Assembly (NCBI RefSeq): GCF_036898095.1
Contig: NC_090725.1
Location: 207,998,204-208,062,203 of the forward strand
Direction: 5' to 3'
DNA length: 64,000 nt
From: Palaemon carinicauda
Lineage: Eukaryota > Arthropoda > Malacostraca > Decapoda > Palaemonidae
Shown here: positions 37,211 to 48,551 of the stretch, piece after piece
Numbering within the stretch: position 1 is the first letter of the stretch
Layout of the letters: every line of letters begins with the position of its first letter
Program-made: the position numbers and the translations under genes
Notes under the pieces: generated by a model
Databases searched by the model: none
Told to the model about the DNA's origin: nothing
What the model saw: only the letters and a program-made list of their open reading frames with translations

Positions 37211-37636
37211 TATGTGTTTTGGTTTCGATAGAAGTCGTTTCACTTAGCAATGATGTTATGCATAGGTAACTATGACACACAAGTCACTGCTATTTTCATA
37301 CGTGTTTTAACTAAAAAAAAAAAAAAAGAGAGAAAAGACACACTCGTCCACGAGTCCTGACTTTGATCGTGATAGGAGATAGAAATCTCTTTTTCCTATG
37401 TTTATTTCCTCCATGTGCAATCAGAAAGGGTGATTTGAATGAATTGCTACTAATTAGGTCTCATATACCTAGAAGTTGGAAAAAAACACGCTGGTAAGCA
37501 AAAATTATATCCTGACTAACTAGAACATATTATAAGACGCCGTTTACTTTCGATAATTAGATTGTCATTTCTCTTCATGGCTTGTTATGGAGCAACTCTG
37601 CCTCACACTCGAGAGTATTGAGTCCCTCACTGACCA

Positions 37637-38345
37637 TTATCATCATCATCATCATCTCTTCCTACCCCTATTGACGCAAAGGGCCTGAGTTAGATTTCAC
37701 CAGTGGTCTCTATCTTGAGCTTTTAAATCAATACTTCTCCATTCATCATTTCCTACTTCACGATTCATAGTCCTTAGCCATGTAGGCCTGAGTTATCCAA
37801 CTCTTCTAGTACCTTGTGGAGACAAGTTAAACGTTTGCTGAACTAATCTCTCTTGGTAACTGCAAACAGAATGCCCAAACCATCTCCATCTACCCTTCAT
37901 CGTGATCTTGTCCACATATGGCACTCGATTAATCTCTCTTATAGTTTCATTCCTAATCCTGCCCAACCATTTAACTCCCAATATCCCTCTGAGGGCTTTT
38001 TTCTCAAATCTACTAAATCTATTAGAGATTTTTTCATTATCATACCATGACCATACTGTAACATCAATCTCACTAAACTGATATATAGTCTTATTTTTTA
38101 TATGTAATTTCATGGCGATTTGATTTCCAAATTCTACTTACCCTAGCCATTGTCTGATCTTTTTTTTCATTCTTTCACTAAACTCTAATTCTAAAGGCTC
38201 TGTATTGGAGATCATAGTTCCTAGATACTTAAATGATTCTACCTCATTAATCCTTTCTCCTCCCAATGATATTTCATCTTCCATTACATATTCCGTTCTC
38301 ATCATTTCTGTTTTTTTTTTTTTTTTTTTCTATTTATCTTAAGCC
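37637..38345 (-). pseudogene. RTE-like LINE 3' fragment with (ATG)n tail
   Basis: Minus strand: EMMRTEYVMEDEISLGGERI and SFKYLGTMIS from about 38310 to 38220, then WYDNEKISNRFSRFEKKALR, RGILGVKWLGRIRNETIREI and VPYVDKITMKGRWRWFGHS. The tail is (GAT)n at 37639-37656. It is a 5'-truncated copy of the LINE seen at 51845-53530, sitting in the SLC46-like intron in antisense orientation. Confidence 0.8.
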
Positions 38346-38590
38346 CAACCTCAGGTGATATTTCATGCATTCTGGTAAGCAAGCATTGCAAATTCTGTGT
38401 TGTTTTGCAATACCAAGTAAACATTCTATGGCAACATTGGAAGTGTCACACAACTTTTCAGTAACAAAGCTGGTTGAGTATATCATAGTTGTAATCGGAA
38501 ATGAAAAGATTCAGAAACAGATCTCGCGTTACCAGAGTGTGCAGTTCATGACAACCCTTTCTATTTGTTTTTCAATGGAAGACGAGGATG

Positions 38591-38593
<3 letters not shown>

Positions 38594-38665
<72 letters not shown>

Positions 38666-38701
38666 TATACATATATATATATATATGTATATGCATACAT
38701 A

Positions 38702-38777
<76 letters not shown>

Positions 38778-38800
38778 TGTGGGGGGGAGAGTGAGAGTGA
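38594..38800. repeat. (TA)n/(GT)n microsatellite
   Basis: TA with CATA/GTATA interruptions followed by GT and G runs, in the SLC46-like intron. The long frame through it (38365-39039) is an artefact of the repeat. Confidence 0.97.
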
Positions 38801-40604
38801 GAGTGTGTGATTTGAGTAAAATAATTGTTGTGTTTATCTTTGTTTATCTTTCAAATAGTTTTATTCCATTCTTATTTCAGCTAAAGCAAAATATATTTGC
38901 TGCTCCTTTTATGCCATTTTATCGCTGTTTGATGCTTTACTTACTGAAAGAATTGTGTGTTTTCCAATCTTGGCAAGTTTTTATTTTAAGAAAAAGTGGC
39001 TATAGTATGCGTAAAAACATGAGTACAGCTTTAGAGTAAAAGAAAAAATATGTAGAATGAAAGTAACAATTGCAAAGAAGTACAGAGGAAGGGTACAAAA
39101 GAAATGAATTGTGTAAATCAAAAAAACTTATATCAGGTTACCACATTTATCTAACTCAGTTCAATGAGTGATTCGATCTTTTAAAACTTGTTCGATTGTA
39201 AATAACTGTTTTTACCATGAATATTTTCATATAGTAGTCTGGTCATATACGGTTGCAAGAAGTGCTTGCGGCGTTTTGAGGGCCTGGCTTGAAGTTTTGG
39301 TCGTAGTTCTGGAGACTTTTGGAAGAACATTTTACAATTTGATTCCTGGAAATACTATGCAATTTATCACTACATCTCAAAACCATAACCAGATGAACCG
39401 ATGATTCAGAATGAAAAGAAATGTCAGCAACGAATCACCTTCGTTTACTGGAATCGTAACGAATGGTCAAATATTACCGTTTTAAACATTAACTTGACAT
39501 ATCACGTCAAAATCATGGCTGCTCTGATTCTTTGTTCTGGTTATATTCCACACAGATTTTCTATATTTTCTTACGAATTATACTAAAAATTCCCCATTCC
39601 ATAATTTCATCCCTGGCACTCAACTAGCAAGGATAGTACACTATAAACAAAAGCAAATTTCTCGAGGACCCAAGAGGAACGAGTTTACTGTAGGTGTACT
39701 GAACTGTAGCTGCCAGACCCCGTGGAGTTTTAAGCTTTCAACTCCTTTCCGGTCCAGTCACCATCTTTCTTGGACCTATGTTGACCCCTTTCAAGATTTA
39801 CCTCTACTGTGGGCTGCCCATGCTCAAGAGCCCGCGTCATGCCAAAGCTGCAAGGCAATCTTAATCTATCAAATCAGAATCTCCTTCCTTCTCATACATA
39901 AGTTAAATATATTCTTATTGAGTCTAAAAATATTTCAAAATAATCATTAACAACTACTAAATGAGAATATGATTGCCCTGCATCTTGCCATTTTGGCAAC
40001 ATAATATTGTGTAATGCTGGAGAAAACGGGAATAGTACAGACGGGATGAAAGGGAGGGAGGAAGGAGAGAAAGAAGGCAATGCAGCACTGTTTGTCCTTG
40101 CATTCAACTGAATTACGCAAAAAAAAAAAAAAATATTTTGCAAGAATAATAAATCCTTGAGTTTAACTTATTGTATAACTGGAATTTGTCTGGAATTTGA
40201 GATTCCAGACAAAATAAGATGTAATTACGCTGAACTCTTAAGAAGAGCAAAATTCCCTGTTGTCCGCAGAAGTAATTACAAATCCATCAATATGTATGTT
40301 TATCGAAATTTGCGCTAAGCTGACAAGACCTGTGATATAGCCATGATTATAGCCAGGGATTATTTGCCCAAACATCTGTTGGCAGAAGAAATTAAATAAA
40401 TACAAAAAAGTAAAAACATATATATCAACAATTAATCAACCTTTTCTTCAGATTTGTCATAATGATATAGTTCATTGCATTAAAAAAAAAAAAAAAAACT
40501 TGAAAAGGGCTGTCTTATGAAAACAGAAACAGGTTGGTCAACTGTGTTCAATAAGAATAACATAGTGTATCATTATGTTCCAAAAGAGTTTTTTACATAT
40601 ATGA
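38801..40604. other. Intron, no gene recognised
   Basis: AT-rich intronic sequence of the SLC46-like gene. Short frames lack any recognisable domain. The part 39640-39900 has mixed composition and may be an old repeat, but I cannot name it. Confidence 0.5.
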
Positions 40605-41062
<458 letters not shown>

Positions 41063-41422
41063 CACAATTTCAAAGGATTTCAGGAAAGAAATTATTTAAT
41101 GAAATATATATTTGTAACACTGCAATTTAGAATTGCTGTGTTACAAACATATTCTTCATTCACCTAGTAATCTGCATTTGCAAGTAATAGAGAAAGAAAC
41201 CAATACAAAATACTTGACTCAAAAACAGAAACATTTTTAATCAGAGCATTCAAGAATTTTGCAGAATCGTTTTAAATAAACTGCTGAAGAGGTTTCGTGA
41301 AGCTTTCTTCATTTTGAGATCAATATATCTGTCTTTTTATTCTTGTATATAATTCAAATAACGAATTTAATTTTCATTTAATATCTTCTCAACTTTAATC
41401 AGCCTAAATATATTTTTTTCAG

Positions 41423-41710
41423 ATTTGTGATGAAAATGAGATTGGCAGAGTGTTCGCTATGCTGGCCGTCCTGGAGGTGTTCTGGCCTATCGCGATCAGC
41501 GCCATCTTCACAAGTGTCTACGGCGCCACGATCGAACATTATCCTTCCTTCGAACACCTTGTTGGGGCAGGCTTTGCTCTTTTGGCAATCATGGGCTTTT
41601 TAGGACTAAGGCTGTCTCTGAACAATGATGAAATACAGGCTCTGAAGAAGAGGATTGACGCCGAGCAGGGACGATACCAAACCAAGATTTCAGCGGCAGA
41701 ACGTAGATAA
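41423..41710 (+). CDS. SLC46-like transporter, terminal exon (copy A)
   Basis: Follows an excellent acceptor (TATTTTTTTCAG, AG at 41421-41422). It opens in phase 0 with ICDENEIGRVFAMLAVLEVF, matching the family block after TM10 where a D/E-x-G-R-V-F sequence precedes TM11. Two membrane spans follow (LEVFWPIAISAIFTSVYGA and VGAGFALLAIMGFLGLRL). A charged, helical cytoplasmic tail (ALKKRIDAEQGRYQTK) ends at TAA 41708-41710, so the last 95 residues are encoded here. The intron from 36731 is 4.7 kb and filled with repeats. No equivalent exon for copy B is present in the window. Confidence 0.85.
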   Translation: MCDENEIGRVFAMLAVLEVFWPIAISAIFTSVYGATIEHYPSFEHLVGAGFALLAIMGFLGLRLSLNNDEIQALKKRIDAEQGRYQTKISAAERR

Positions 41711-42119
41711 AACAGCTTAATATAGAATTGCCTTTTTTATAAATGAGCTTGCATATACCTATCAATTTTATAATAGTAGGCAAGGAAACTGACACTTGGT
41801 AATCACTTCTGTATATACTTTGAGTAAAACAATTTGTACTACTCTAGGCTACTCTAAATCTGTAAGAAATGGATACAAAAATTAGGCCTACAATTGTTCG
41901 ACAAACTCGATATACTGTATATGGTTTTATTTTCATTAATTCCTATTCCAGCAATCACCCGATCCATCAATCTTGTAATGGCAATTAAAGCTCCACCGTT
42001 TATTTTTTTTCCCGACGAAAGTATTTGATAACATTGTAGATGATTTGCTTCGCTTAAACGTGCTCTGATTGAAGAGAACATCCATTGTCTTCAATGGTTG
42101 GATCAATGTCTCTAATTAG

Positions 42120-42125
42120 AATAAA
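42120..42125 (+). terminator. Candidate poly(A) signal AATAAA
   Basis: The first AATAAA on the plus strand I noticed after the SLC46-like stop codon, about 410 bases downstream. A 3' UTR of this length is plausible. The AT-rich context makes chance occurrence likely too. Confidence 0.3.
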
Positions 42126-42839
42126 TTAGGAGACTTCTGCACCATACAATATTTTTGGTAAAGTTCTTCAGAAACAATGCCACGTTTGTGATAAAGACGA
42201 GCTTTTTGTTATCTTCTGGTAATACAAATTTAATGAAGAAACTTTTAAATTCAGAAGTAATTTATTCCTAGGAAAATCTTTATACCAATTCTATAAACCA
42301 GTCTTGTTAAATACAAATCATAATTATTATGACGAGTTTCGTACATTTGACACCTTTATTACATAATCTGAGTTCAACCCTGCACCTCGATTGTGTTCTG
42401 AATATAGTTGAAAAATAGTCAGTTCCGAATATAACTTCATGAAAAGAATCTCGTGGAATGGATTGATGATTATTCAGTAGCCAGTTTAACCATACACAAA
42501 ATATTATTTTCAATAGGAATATTGTTTATGGGTAATGTACGGAGGTATGATTTCTTTATACCAAGGGGTAAGGCCGTTGACTCTACTGGAAAGTCACCTA
42601 ACAGGATAACCTGCTTTGTATTTATATAAAAGATATAAACGTTATGAATATATATGTTAAGCAATGTGTATTTAAAGTTGGATACAAAGTTGACCAGAAA
42701 GCTGCTTTATCGAAGATTAACCTAATCAGACTATCAGACATTAACCTCAAATTTTACTATCACTTAATTTTTAGTAACCAAAGTAAAAATATTGAATAGA
42801 GGGGACAACATGAATGTGCTTTTAATTCTTAACTAATGC

Positions 42840-43075
42840 AGTTGACAACTGCTTTAGCCTGTTAGAAACGTCCCCGCCTGACATTCGCTGGACGGGAGAT
42901 TTGATGGAGCCTATAGGTATACCTACTGAGCCCTCAGCATCCAATGCCTAGCCCTCCCTGGTCTTAACTTGATGGAGAGGTGGCTAGGCGCTATTCATCT
43001 GTATATATGGTCAGTCGGACCTTTCCCTGTCTCTTGCCTCTGTTCCCTTCTGAAAGGTAGAGTTGCTCTTCTTGG
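42840..43075 (+). repeat. tRNA-derived SINE, diverged copy
   Basis: Shares with the SINE at 53935-54297 (opposite strand) the blocks AACGTCCCCGCCTG/AACGTCTCTGTCTG, GGAGCCTATAGGT, CAGC..CCAATGCCTAG/CCATTTCTTGG, CTCCCTGGT and TATATGGT. The B-box portion is missing, so it is a deleted or old copy. Confidence 0.65.
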
Positions 43076-44560
43076 TAACATTGATGCAGCCGATGCTGTT
43101 GAATATTTATGTTCGTTCACACTTCACTGAATTGAGCACAGGATTTTGAACGAGATCCTCCCCGTCCAAAAATTCAGTGATTTGCCCATGGCAGAGTAAA
43201 ATAACATTTGTGTTGTCGTGTGGACATTGTCTCAAATATTACTTCTTTTAGCATCTTTTAATGGCATGCCACTACCTCAGTCATTTAAATAATTTCCTAC
43301 AATTTGCCATATATCATAATCATTTTGCCAGACCATATTAGATAAGGTCATTGTGTCGAATAATGTCATTAACCACACACCTTTCCTGGATTCCATCCTT
43401 AGTTAACCGAGGCGATTTGCGCGCACCCAAGATAAGCTCTTGGTTTCGTTCAGTAAATAATATTCTCTTTTATATGCACAAGAAAAAGAGCTATTCTCTT
43501 TACAGTGTAATTATACTTCATATGGATGAGAATTGAAAAAAAAATGATTGGACAAACAAATAAAAGAAAAATTCATTGTTACGGGGTGTCAGAAAATATT
43601 TTGAAATCTGATTTACTTAAGATTGCTCAATAATTGCCAGTGAAGAAAGTAGAGTAAATAAAGAAAAATAAAGATATTTTTTTCTTGTGTGTGTGTGGAA
43701 AAAGAACGTTGAATAATTGTAGTAGTGAAGATTACAATGAAAAATGAGAATGTATCTTAAATAATTGTGGTATTAATATTCTATAGGCGACCAATAAATC
43801 AGTGTCAAACTTATTGTTCATTTTAATTTCTACAACCTAAATACATCATTGCTCAAAGTTTGATTTAGTAGTGTATAACAAAAAGGATATAAGCATACAG
43901 TATATAACAATGTATTGTTTTAGTTATTATACTGAGAACCTTTGAAGAGATAAGCCTAAGCAAAATTAACATTTACACACAGAGGCAAATGATAGGATCA
44001 AGTGATTGATTATGTGCACACTGTGCCATTCATCTCGATTAATATTATGGGTCAATGTATTATGTTATATAATGTAAGTTACTGTTCATACTTTTTCGTA
44101 TATAGGCCGATAGTTATTTTTATAGGTACGGGCCTGAAACTATGCAGCCGATAAGGAGGCGATGAAGAATCACGGCAGAAATTTAGCTGAGAATGAATCA
44201 AGATTAATGAAAGGTTGCACAGCCTCTCTGGGCGGAAATTCTAGAAGATAACTTGGTTCAATCAATGAGGAATCTAGTGATTACTGAGCTGGAATCAGTG
44301 TGTGTAGTGATGGATGATTTTTCTGTCCATAACGGCAATGTATTACAATGGTTTAGAAACCATCCCTTTATCATCTGGACTTGAACATAAATTGTTAACA
44401 AGTGGGATGCCAAATGAAATAACACAAAAGTAGGCCTAATCAAACATGCCAAATCAGTACGGGAGTCTCTTCATCACAGTATATATAAATCAACATTGGT
44501 GTAAAACTCGCAAAATTGAAGACCAGGATGGCTAAAAATTTCAATAGATATGCACATACA
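43076..44560. other. No gene recognised
   Basis: AT-rich intergenic sequence with only short, unpatterned frames. Nothing repetitive was identified by eye. Confidence 0.5.
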
Positions 44561-44645
44561 TGTACACGTACTTAGCACCCTCTCTCACCATGGTAGACTT
44601 TTCCTCTCTCCCCTAACCAAGGATCGGGGAGAGCTGACGTAAACG

Positions 44646-44650
<5 letters not shown>
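44561..44650 (+). repeat. Repeat fragment with 8-bp stem-loop
   Basis: CTCTCCCC (44606-44613) and GGGGAGAG (44626-44633) form a perfect inverted pair with a 12-base loop, followed by CTGACGTAAACGG and then (TA)n. It looks like the 3' end of a short interspersed repeat, but I cannot assign the family. Confidence 0.35.

Positions 44651-44706
<56 letters not shown>
44651..44706. repeat. (TA)n microsatellite
   Basis: Pure TA at the outer end of the inverted LTR fragment. With 51637-51830 it brackets the Gmr1-like complex. Confidence 0.97.
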
Positions 44707-44708
<2 letters not shown>

Positions 44709-45273
44709 TAGTGACTTACGTAAATTTCTAAGCTCCAAAACTCACCTGCTTTATATTACATATCTTGACAGACACTAGATAACCTCTGAGCTCTGAGAAT
44801 AATACGCAACTCCCAGGCAATAACATATATGAACACTGGATATCTAAAAGTTCTCTTTACTTTACACTCAAAACATAACTGGGCAATTACTTCACTTTTA
44901 ACGAGAACTGTTCTTAAATCAACCTCTTACTTCCATTCTTAGTCAGGGGATACGAGCAAAGCACTGAGAAAAGTATTGGTGATCAAAATAATATACACTT
45001 TACAAAAATGGATATATTCCATAAAAAATTAACAAATTCCAAAAAAATAACACCAAAATAAATCACTTGAAATATTAAATCTGAACTAACCCTTAGACTA
45101 AGACAAAATGACACTCTATAAAAAAGAAATTATATAATCACTTGTTTCGCTATAAATCAATTTATAAAAATATTTAATTTTGACAATTAATGAATAAATA
45201 ATACGTTAACACTATAGAAAATAAAACAGAATTGCACTTACATATACTTAACTGTTAATCTTATGTCCTTAGG

Positions 45274-45392
45274 TTAGACCGGACAATTTGCCATAAACAA
45301 ATTTGCCGTAGGACAATTGATTGTAAGACATTTTGCCGTAAGAAAAATTGCCGTACGGATATTTTGCCGCAAGGACATTTCACTGTAAAAAG
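45274..45392. repeat. MULE left terminal inverted repeat
   Basis: Contains five spaced copies of a GCCGTA/GCCGCA-type word (TTTGCCGTAGG, TTTGCCGTAAG, TTGCCGTACGG, TTTGCCGCAAGG). It pairs with 47135-47250 on the opposite strand. Confidence 0.85.
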
Positions 45393-45429
45393 TATATGCT
45401 TTGTCATGTATAGATTAAAAAAAAGAATG

Positions 45430-45433
<4 letters not shown>

Positions 45434-45493
<60 letters not shown>
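45434..45493. repeat. (AG)n microsatellite
   Basis: About 60 bp of GA within the MULE, upstream of the transposase remnant. Confidence 0.97.
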
Positions 45494-45496
<3 letters not shown>

Positions 45497-45639
45497 GTCG
45501 TTATAAATTTTGACACCCGTCGTTAAATGTTTAAATGAGGTCATTACAAATTCGGTAGTTTACCATATTTTTTTCTTTTTCTTCTTTTTTTTCATCTTAA
45601 ACCTTTGTATTATCTACTTTTATCAGTTGAAACTTAAAC

Positions 45640-46828
45640 CCCTACGATGCCGTACACTATCAGAAGCACCAGAGGTTGTGATAAGCTCGTAGATAATTCC
45701 AACTTCATTTACAGGTAAGAAAGAGAATATGGGGCAAGGTTTATTGGAAGTGTGTTGAAAAAAACTGCAAAGCAAGAGTACATACAAGACGGAATATTGA
45801 AGAGATTTCCATCTGTAAAACTGTAAGTGAGCATACCCATCCAGCGAACCCAAGCAAACATAAAAAGCAAAAAACAATTGCACATATGAAAGAAAATGCA
45901 CTGAAATCCCAGCTAGCTTCAGGATCATTGATTGGTGCTGCATGCGAGGAATTAGAAAATTCAGGACGCTCTCTTATGCCATCAACTTCAAATTTGTCAA
46001 GAAACATAAGAAGATGGAGACAAAAAGAAGAAAAGGCCCCGCCTATTCCAAGAACAAGAATCGGTTATGTAATTCCCGAAGAAAGATTTTTTACTTTATG
46101 ATAGTGGAATGGAAGATGAAAACAGAATGTTGATCTTTGGTACGATTGCATGGTTACACGATCTAGAAAGACATACAAATTGGGCATGCGATGGAACAAT
46201 TAAGGTTTGTCTTGAAATCTTCTATCGGTTGTATACTCTACATGTCATCATAGGACATGCATGCATCCCACGAGTTTACGGTCTCCTTCTGAATAAGACT
46301 AAGGAATCTTACAATAGGTTTTTTCAAAAGGTTAAAGATTTACTCGAGTCTCTAGAACCTGAAAATTTAATGATTGATTTCGAACCAGCTAGTTTTTTAA
46401 TTTTTTTCTGACATTTTCCCTTCTGCAAATGTAACAGGCTGTTATTTTCATTTCTGTAAGAATGACAAATATTGGGTTTAAGGTTCGATATCAAAGGGAT
46501 TGTGCTTTTAATACAAAAGTAAAGTGCCTTATGGCACTTGCATTCATACCGCCTTCAGACATCATTGATGCATTTATAGAGTTGGTTGATGACGATGACT
46601 TACCATAAGAACTAGTTGCATATTTTGAAACTCATTACATTGGGGGAGAGAGAGGGAAGGAACCTCGTCGTCGTAAAGTTTCTCCAACTTTGGAATGTTT
46701 ATCAAAGAACCCTAAATCAGCTGGCTAATCCCAACAATGGAGTAGAAGGGTTCCATAATGCGCTTCAAGCATCTGTGACCAATACGCATCCAAATTTATG
46801 GAAACTCATCAATGTATTGAAAAATTAA
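45640..46828 (+). pseudogene. FLYWCH-type MULE transposase, decayed
   Basis: An N-terminal FLYWCH zinc finger is readable at about 45735-45840 (KCVEKNCKARVHT followed by a SEHTHP His pair). After a linker with ASGSLIGAACEELENSG, the MULE catalytic domain appears at 46109-46411: NRMLIFGTIAWLHDLE, TNWACDGTIKVCLEIFYRLY (first Asp), CIPRVYGLLLNKTKESY, and LMIDFEPASF (second Asp). Later blocks are in other frames, ending with LWNVYQRTLNQLANPNNGVE, GFHNALQASV and HPNLWKLINVL at 46680-46828. Stops and shifts lie between the blocks. The domain order matches FLYWCH-MULE transposases of animals. Confidence 0.85.
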
Positions 46829-47134
46829 GAATATCTTTCTAAAAAGAAGACAATCGATGCAAAAAGAGGTGAAACAGCAATCAAGAAACAATACAAAAAT
46901 GTTTATAAGCGCACACTAAGTATTGTCAGAGGTTATGATGAAAATGCAAAACAACATTATTTACGAGCAATTGCTATGAACTTGATGATTTTTAGCTTTG
47001 AATTTTTTTTTTTTTTAGAAAACTTTTTAAATAAAGTGTGTGGTCTTCATTTTTTTTATCCTTTTTGTTTATATAATTATAATTAAATGAATACATGAAA
47101 ATTAAAGAAATAAGCTAAAAACTAAAATATACAT

Positions 47135-47250
47135 TTTGCGGCGAAATGTCCTTGCGGCAAAATATCCGCACATCAAGTTTTCTTACGGCGAAAAGTCTTA
47201 CGATCAATTGTCCTACGGCAAATTTGTTTACGGCGAATTGTCCTAGCTTC
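47135..47250. repeat. MULE right terminal inverted repeat
   Basis: Reverse complement of the left terminus with scattered changes. It ends GGCGAATTGTCC then TAGCTTC before the target duplication. Confidence 0.85.
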
Positions 47251-47327
47251 GTCCTTAGGCTCACACAAGGTTACCAAACTGTTAAGCAAAATAAATACTC
47301 TTCGCAGTTTAACCTAATTACGCCGCT

Positions 47328-47605
47328 AGGCCTTGCTCCCCACACCACTACAATGGTCTATTAGAATTTTCTAGACGAATTAAGTCCGTATATATAGCCC
47401 CAGGAATGCATAAGCAGCAGAAGAGATCTAGCCTATTCCTTTGAAAGAGCCAAAGTTTACCTGCCCTCTCTCCTCTCAAGTTTGTGACCTCTCAAACATG
47501 AATAAGTTTTCTACCCATCACTTGCCGTGTGAAGTGTTTTCAAACGTTAATGAAACTAAAGAATGTTAATTCAAGCGTAGTGTGTTAATGTAAGTACATT
47601 GTCCT
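47328..47605 (+). repeat. Partial 5' LTR of the Gmr1-like element
   Basis: Matches 50697-50985 (TATATATAGCCCCAGGAATG, AGCAGCAGAAGAGA, GAAAGAGCCAAAGTTT, CTGCCCTCTCTCCTCTCAA). It lacks the first 470 bp and the last 600 bp of the full LTR. The last part is found inverted on its left side (44707-47327). Confidence 0.82.
47389..47397 (+). promoter_or_regulatory. LTR TATA box
   Basis: TATATATAG, conserved as TATATATAGCCCC at 50770 and in weaker form near 60910 in the related LTR. The purine-rich GCAGCAGAAGAGA block that follows it about 20 bases on is also conserved and may include the start of transcription. Confidence 0.5.
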
Positions 47606-48551
47606 ATAAATTGACCTCTGTTATGAAGTTTCAACTGTCATTCCGACCAAGTGTCAAGTACTGGCCAAACCATGGAAACCAGTTCAGTAATAACTATGTG
47701 AACAAGTTCATTAGTTACAGCACTAGTACCACTGGTACTGTTCTAGAGCAGAATGCAATAGTACCACAGCAACAATCGTCGAATCCTCCTCCTTCAGGTG
47801 TTATGAAAGACGTGCAGAAGGTTAATATTGGTCGAACCAACCGAAAGCAGTCGTCCAAGTGGTTAAGGATAATTTAACTTCACAGAATACGAAGACGAAG
47901 AAACAAATGGGAAAGGACGACAAGGAAAATAAACCAACTAATGCTTAGACAACGAACAGGACAACTCCAAACAGCGTGGATGCCTTTAAATTGTATATCT
48001 ATGAAGGTATGTTAGCCCCGATGGATGGGAGTGAGCAGACCTCATTCAAGATATTGAGTGACACAGGTTGTAACCATAGTGTAATGACATGAGGTGTACA
48101 CCCGTTGGTGGAACAGTCTTTCACAGGAGATTCGGTCATTTTGAAGGGAATAGGAGGAGAGTTGGTGCCAGGTCATTTTGATTTTGCAGTAAAGGATTCA
48201 TTGGCTGTCGAAGGAATAGAAGTCCTGCTGGGTAATAAGGTTGGTAGAGCGCCATTTGTACCTTGTCCTATTGTAACAGAGAAACCATTAAAGTATAGTC
48301 CTACAACTGAACTCGAGAAGGACTACCCGTATCTGGTTCTTAGTTGTGTGACGACAAGGATTATGACGAAGAAAATGGCTGCAGAAGAAGAAAGAGAAAC
48401 TGAAGGAGCGATGAACTTGGAGGATTTGTTTATGGAAGAAGAGGATTTCCATGATGGTGCACAAGAGGAGAGCTCCCGAGTGAGCCAGAGAGAAGAAGAA
48501 CGACAGACGAGTGGACAGGAACTAAAGAAGCAATGGACCTTGAGGAAATAG
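47599..48551 (+). pseudogene. Gag remnant and aspartic protease
   Basis: A short gag-like start (47599-47877) is basic and Gln/Ser-rich, with no zinc knuckle seen. Protease follows: LYIYEGMLAPMDGSEQTSF, then the active site ILSDTGCNHSVM with DTG at 48060-48068. A TGA at 48090-48092 cuts the frame. It continues as SVILKGIGGELVPGHFDFAV and VEVLLGN-like sequence, the usual second half of a retropepsin. A long acidic tail (EEERETEGAMNLEDLF onwards) runs to the stop at 48551, unusual for this family and perhaps a linker to the next domain. Confidence 0.75.

Larger units (their letters stand above)
45274..47250 (+). mobile_element. MULE DNA transposon with FLYWCH transposase
   Basis: A 1.98-kb element flanked by the 9-bp direct repeat GTCCTTAGG (45265-45273 and 47251-47259), the target-duplication length typical of Mutator-like elements. 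Its ends are inverted copies for about 110 bp (GGACAATTTGCC at the left, GGACAATTCGCC on the other strand at the right). They are built from repeated TTTGCCGTA units. It encodes a decayed transposase on the plus strand. A (GA)n tract lies at 45434-45493. Confidence 0.88.
44707..47327 (-). repeat. Inverted LTR segment split by the MULE
   Basis: Read on the minus strand, 47327-47251 and 45273-44707 together match the last 600 bp of the LTR at 50227-51636. Landmarks are TTAGGTTAAAC, GAAACAAGTGATTATATAAT, GTTCAGATTTA, ATCACCAATA, CAGTGCTTTG, CAGTGTTCATATAT and GTGAGTTTTGGAGCTT. The MULE at 45274-47250 interrupts it. It lies head to head with a plus-strand LTR part starting at 47328. Confidence 0.8.

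Noticed and set aside
38365..39039. 224-residue plus-strand frame in the SLC46-like intron
   Set aside because: A third of it is TA/GT repeat and the rest shows no domain or splice context.
41711..42839. Further SLC46-like coding or a second gene downstream
   Set aside because: Only short frames without motif; treated as 3' UTR and spacer.
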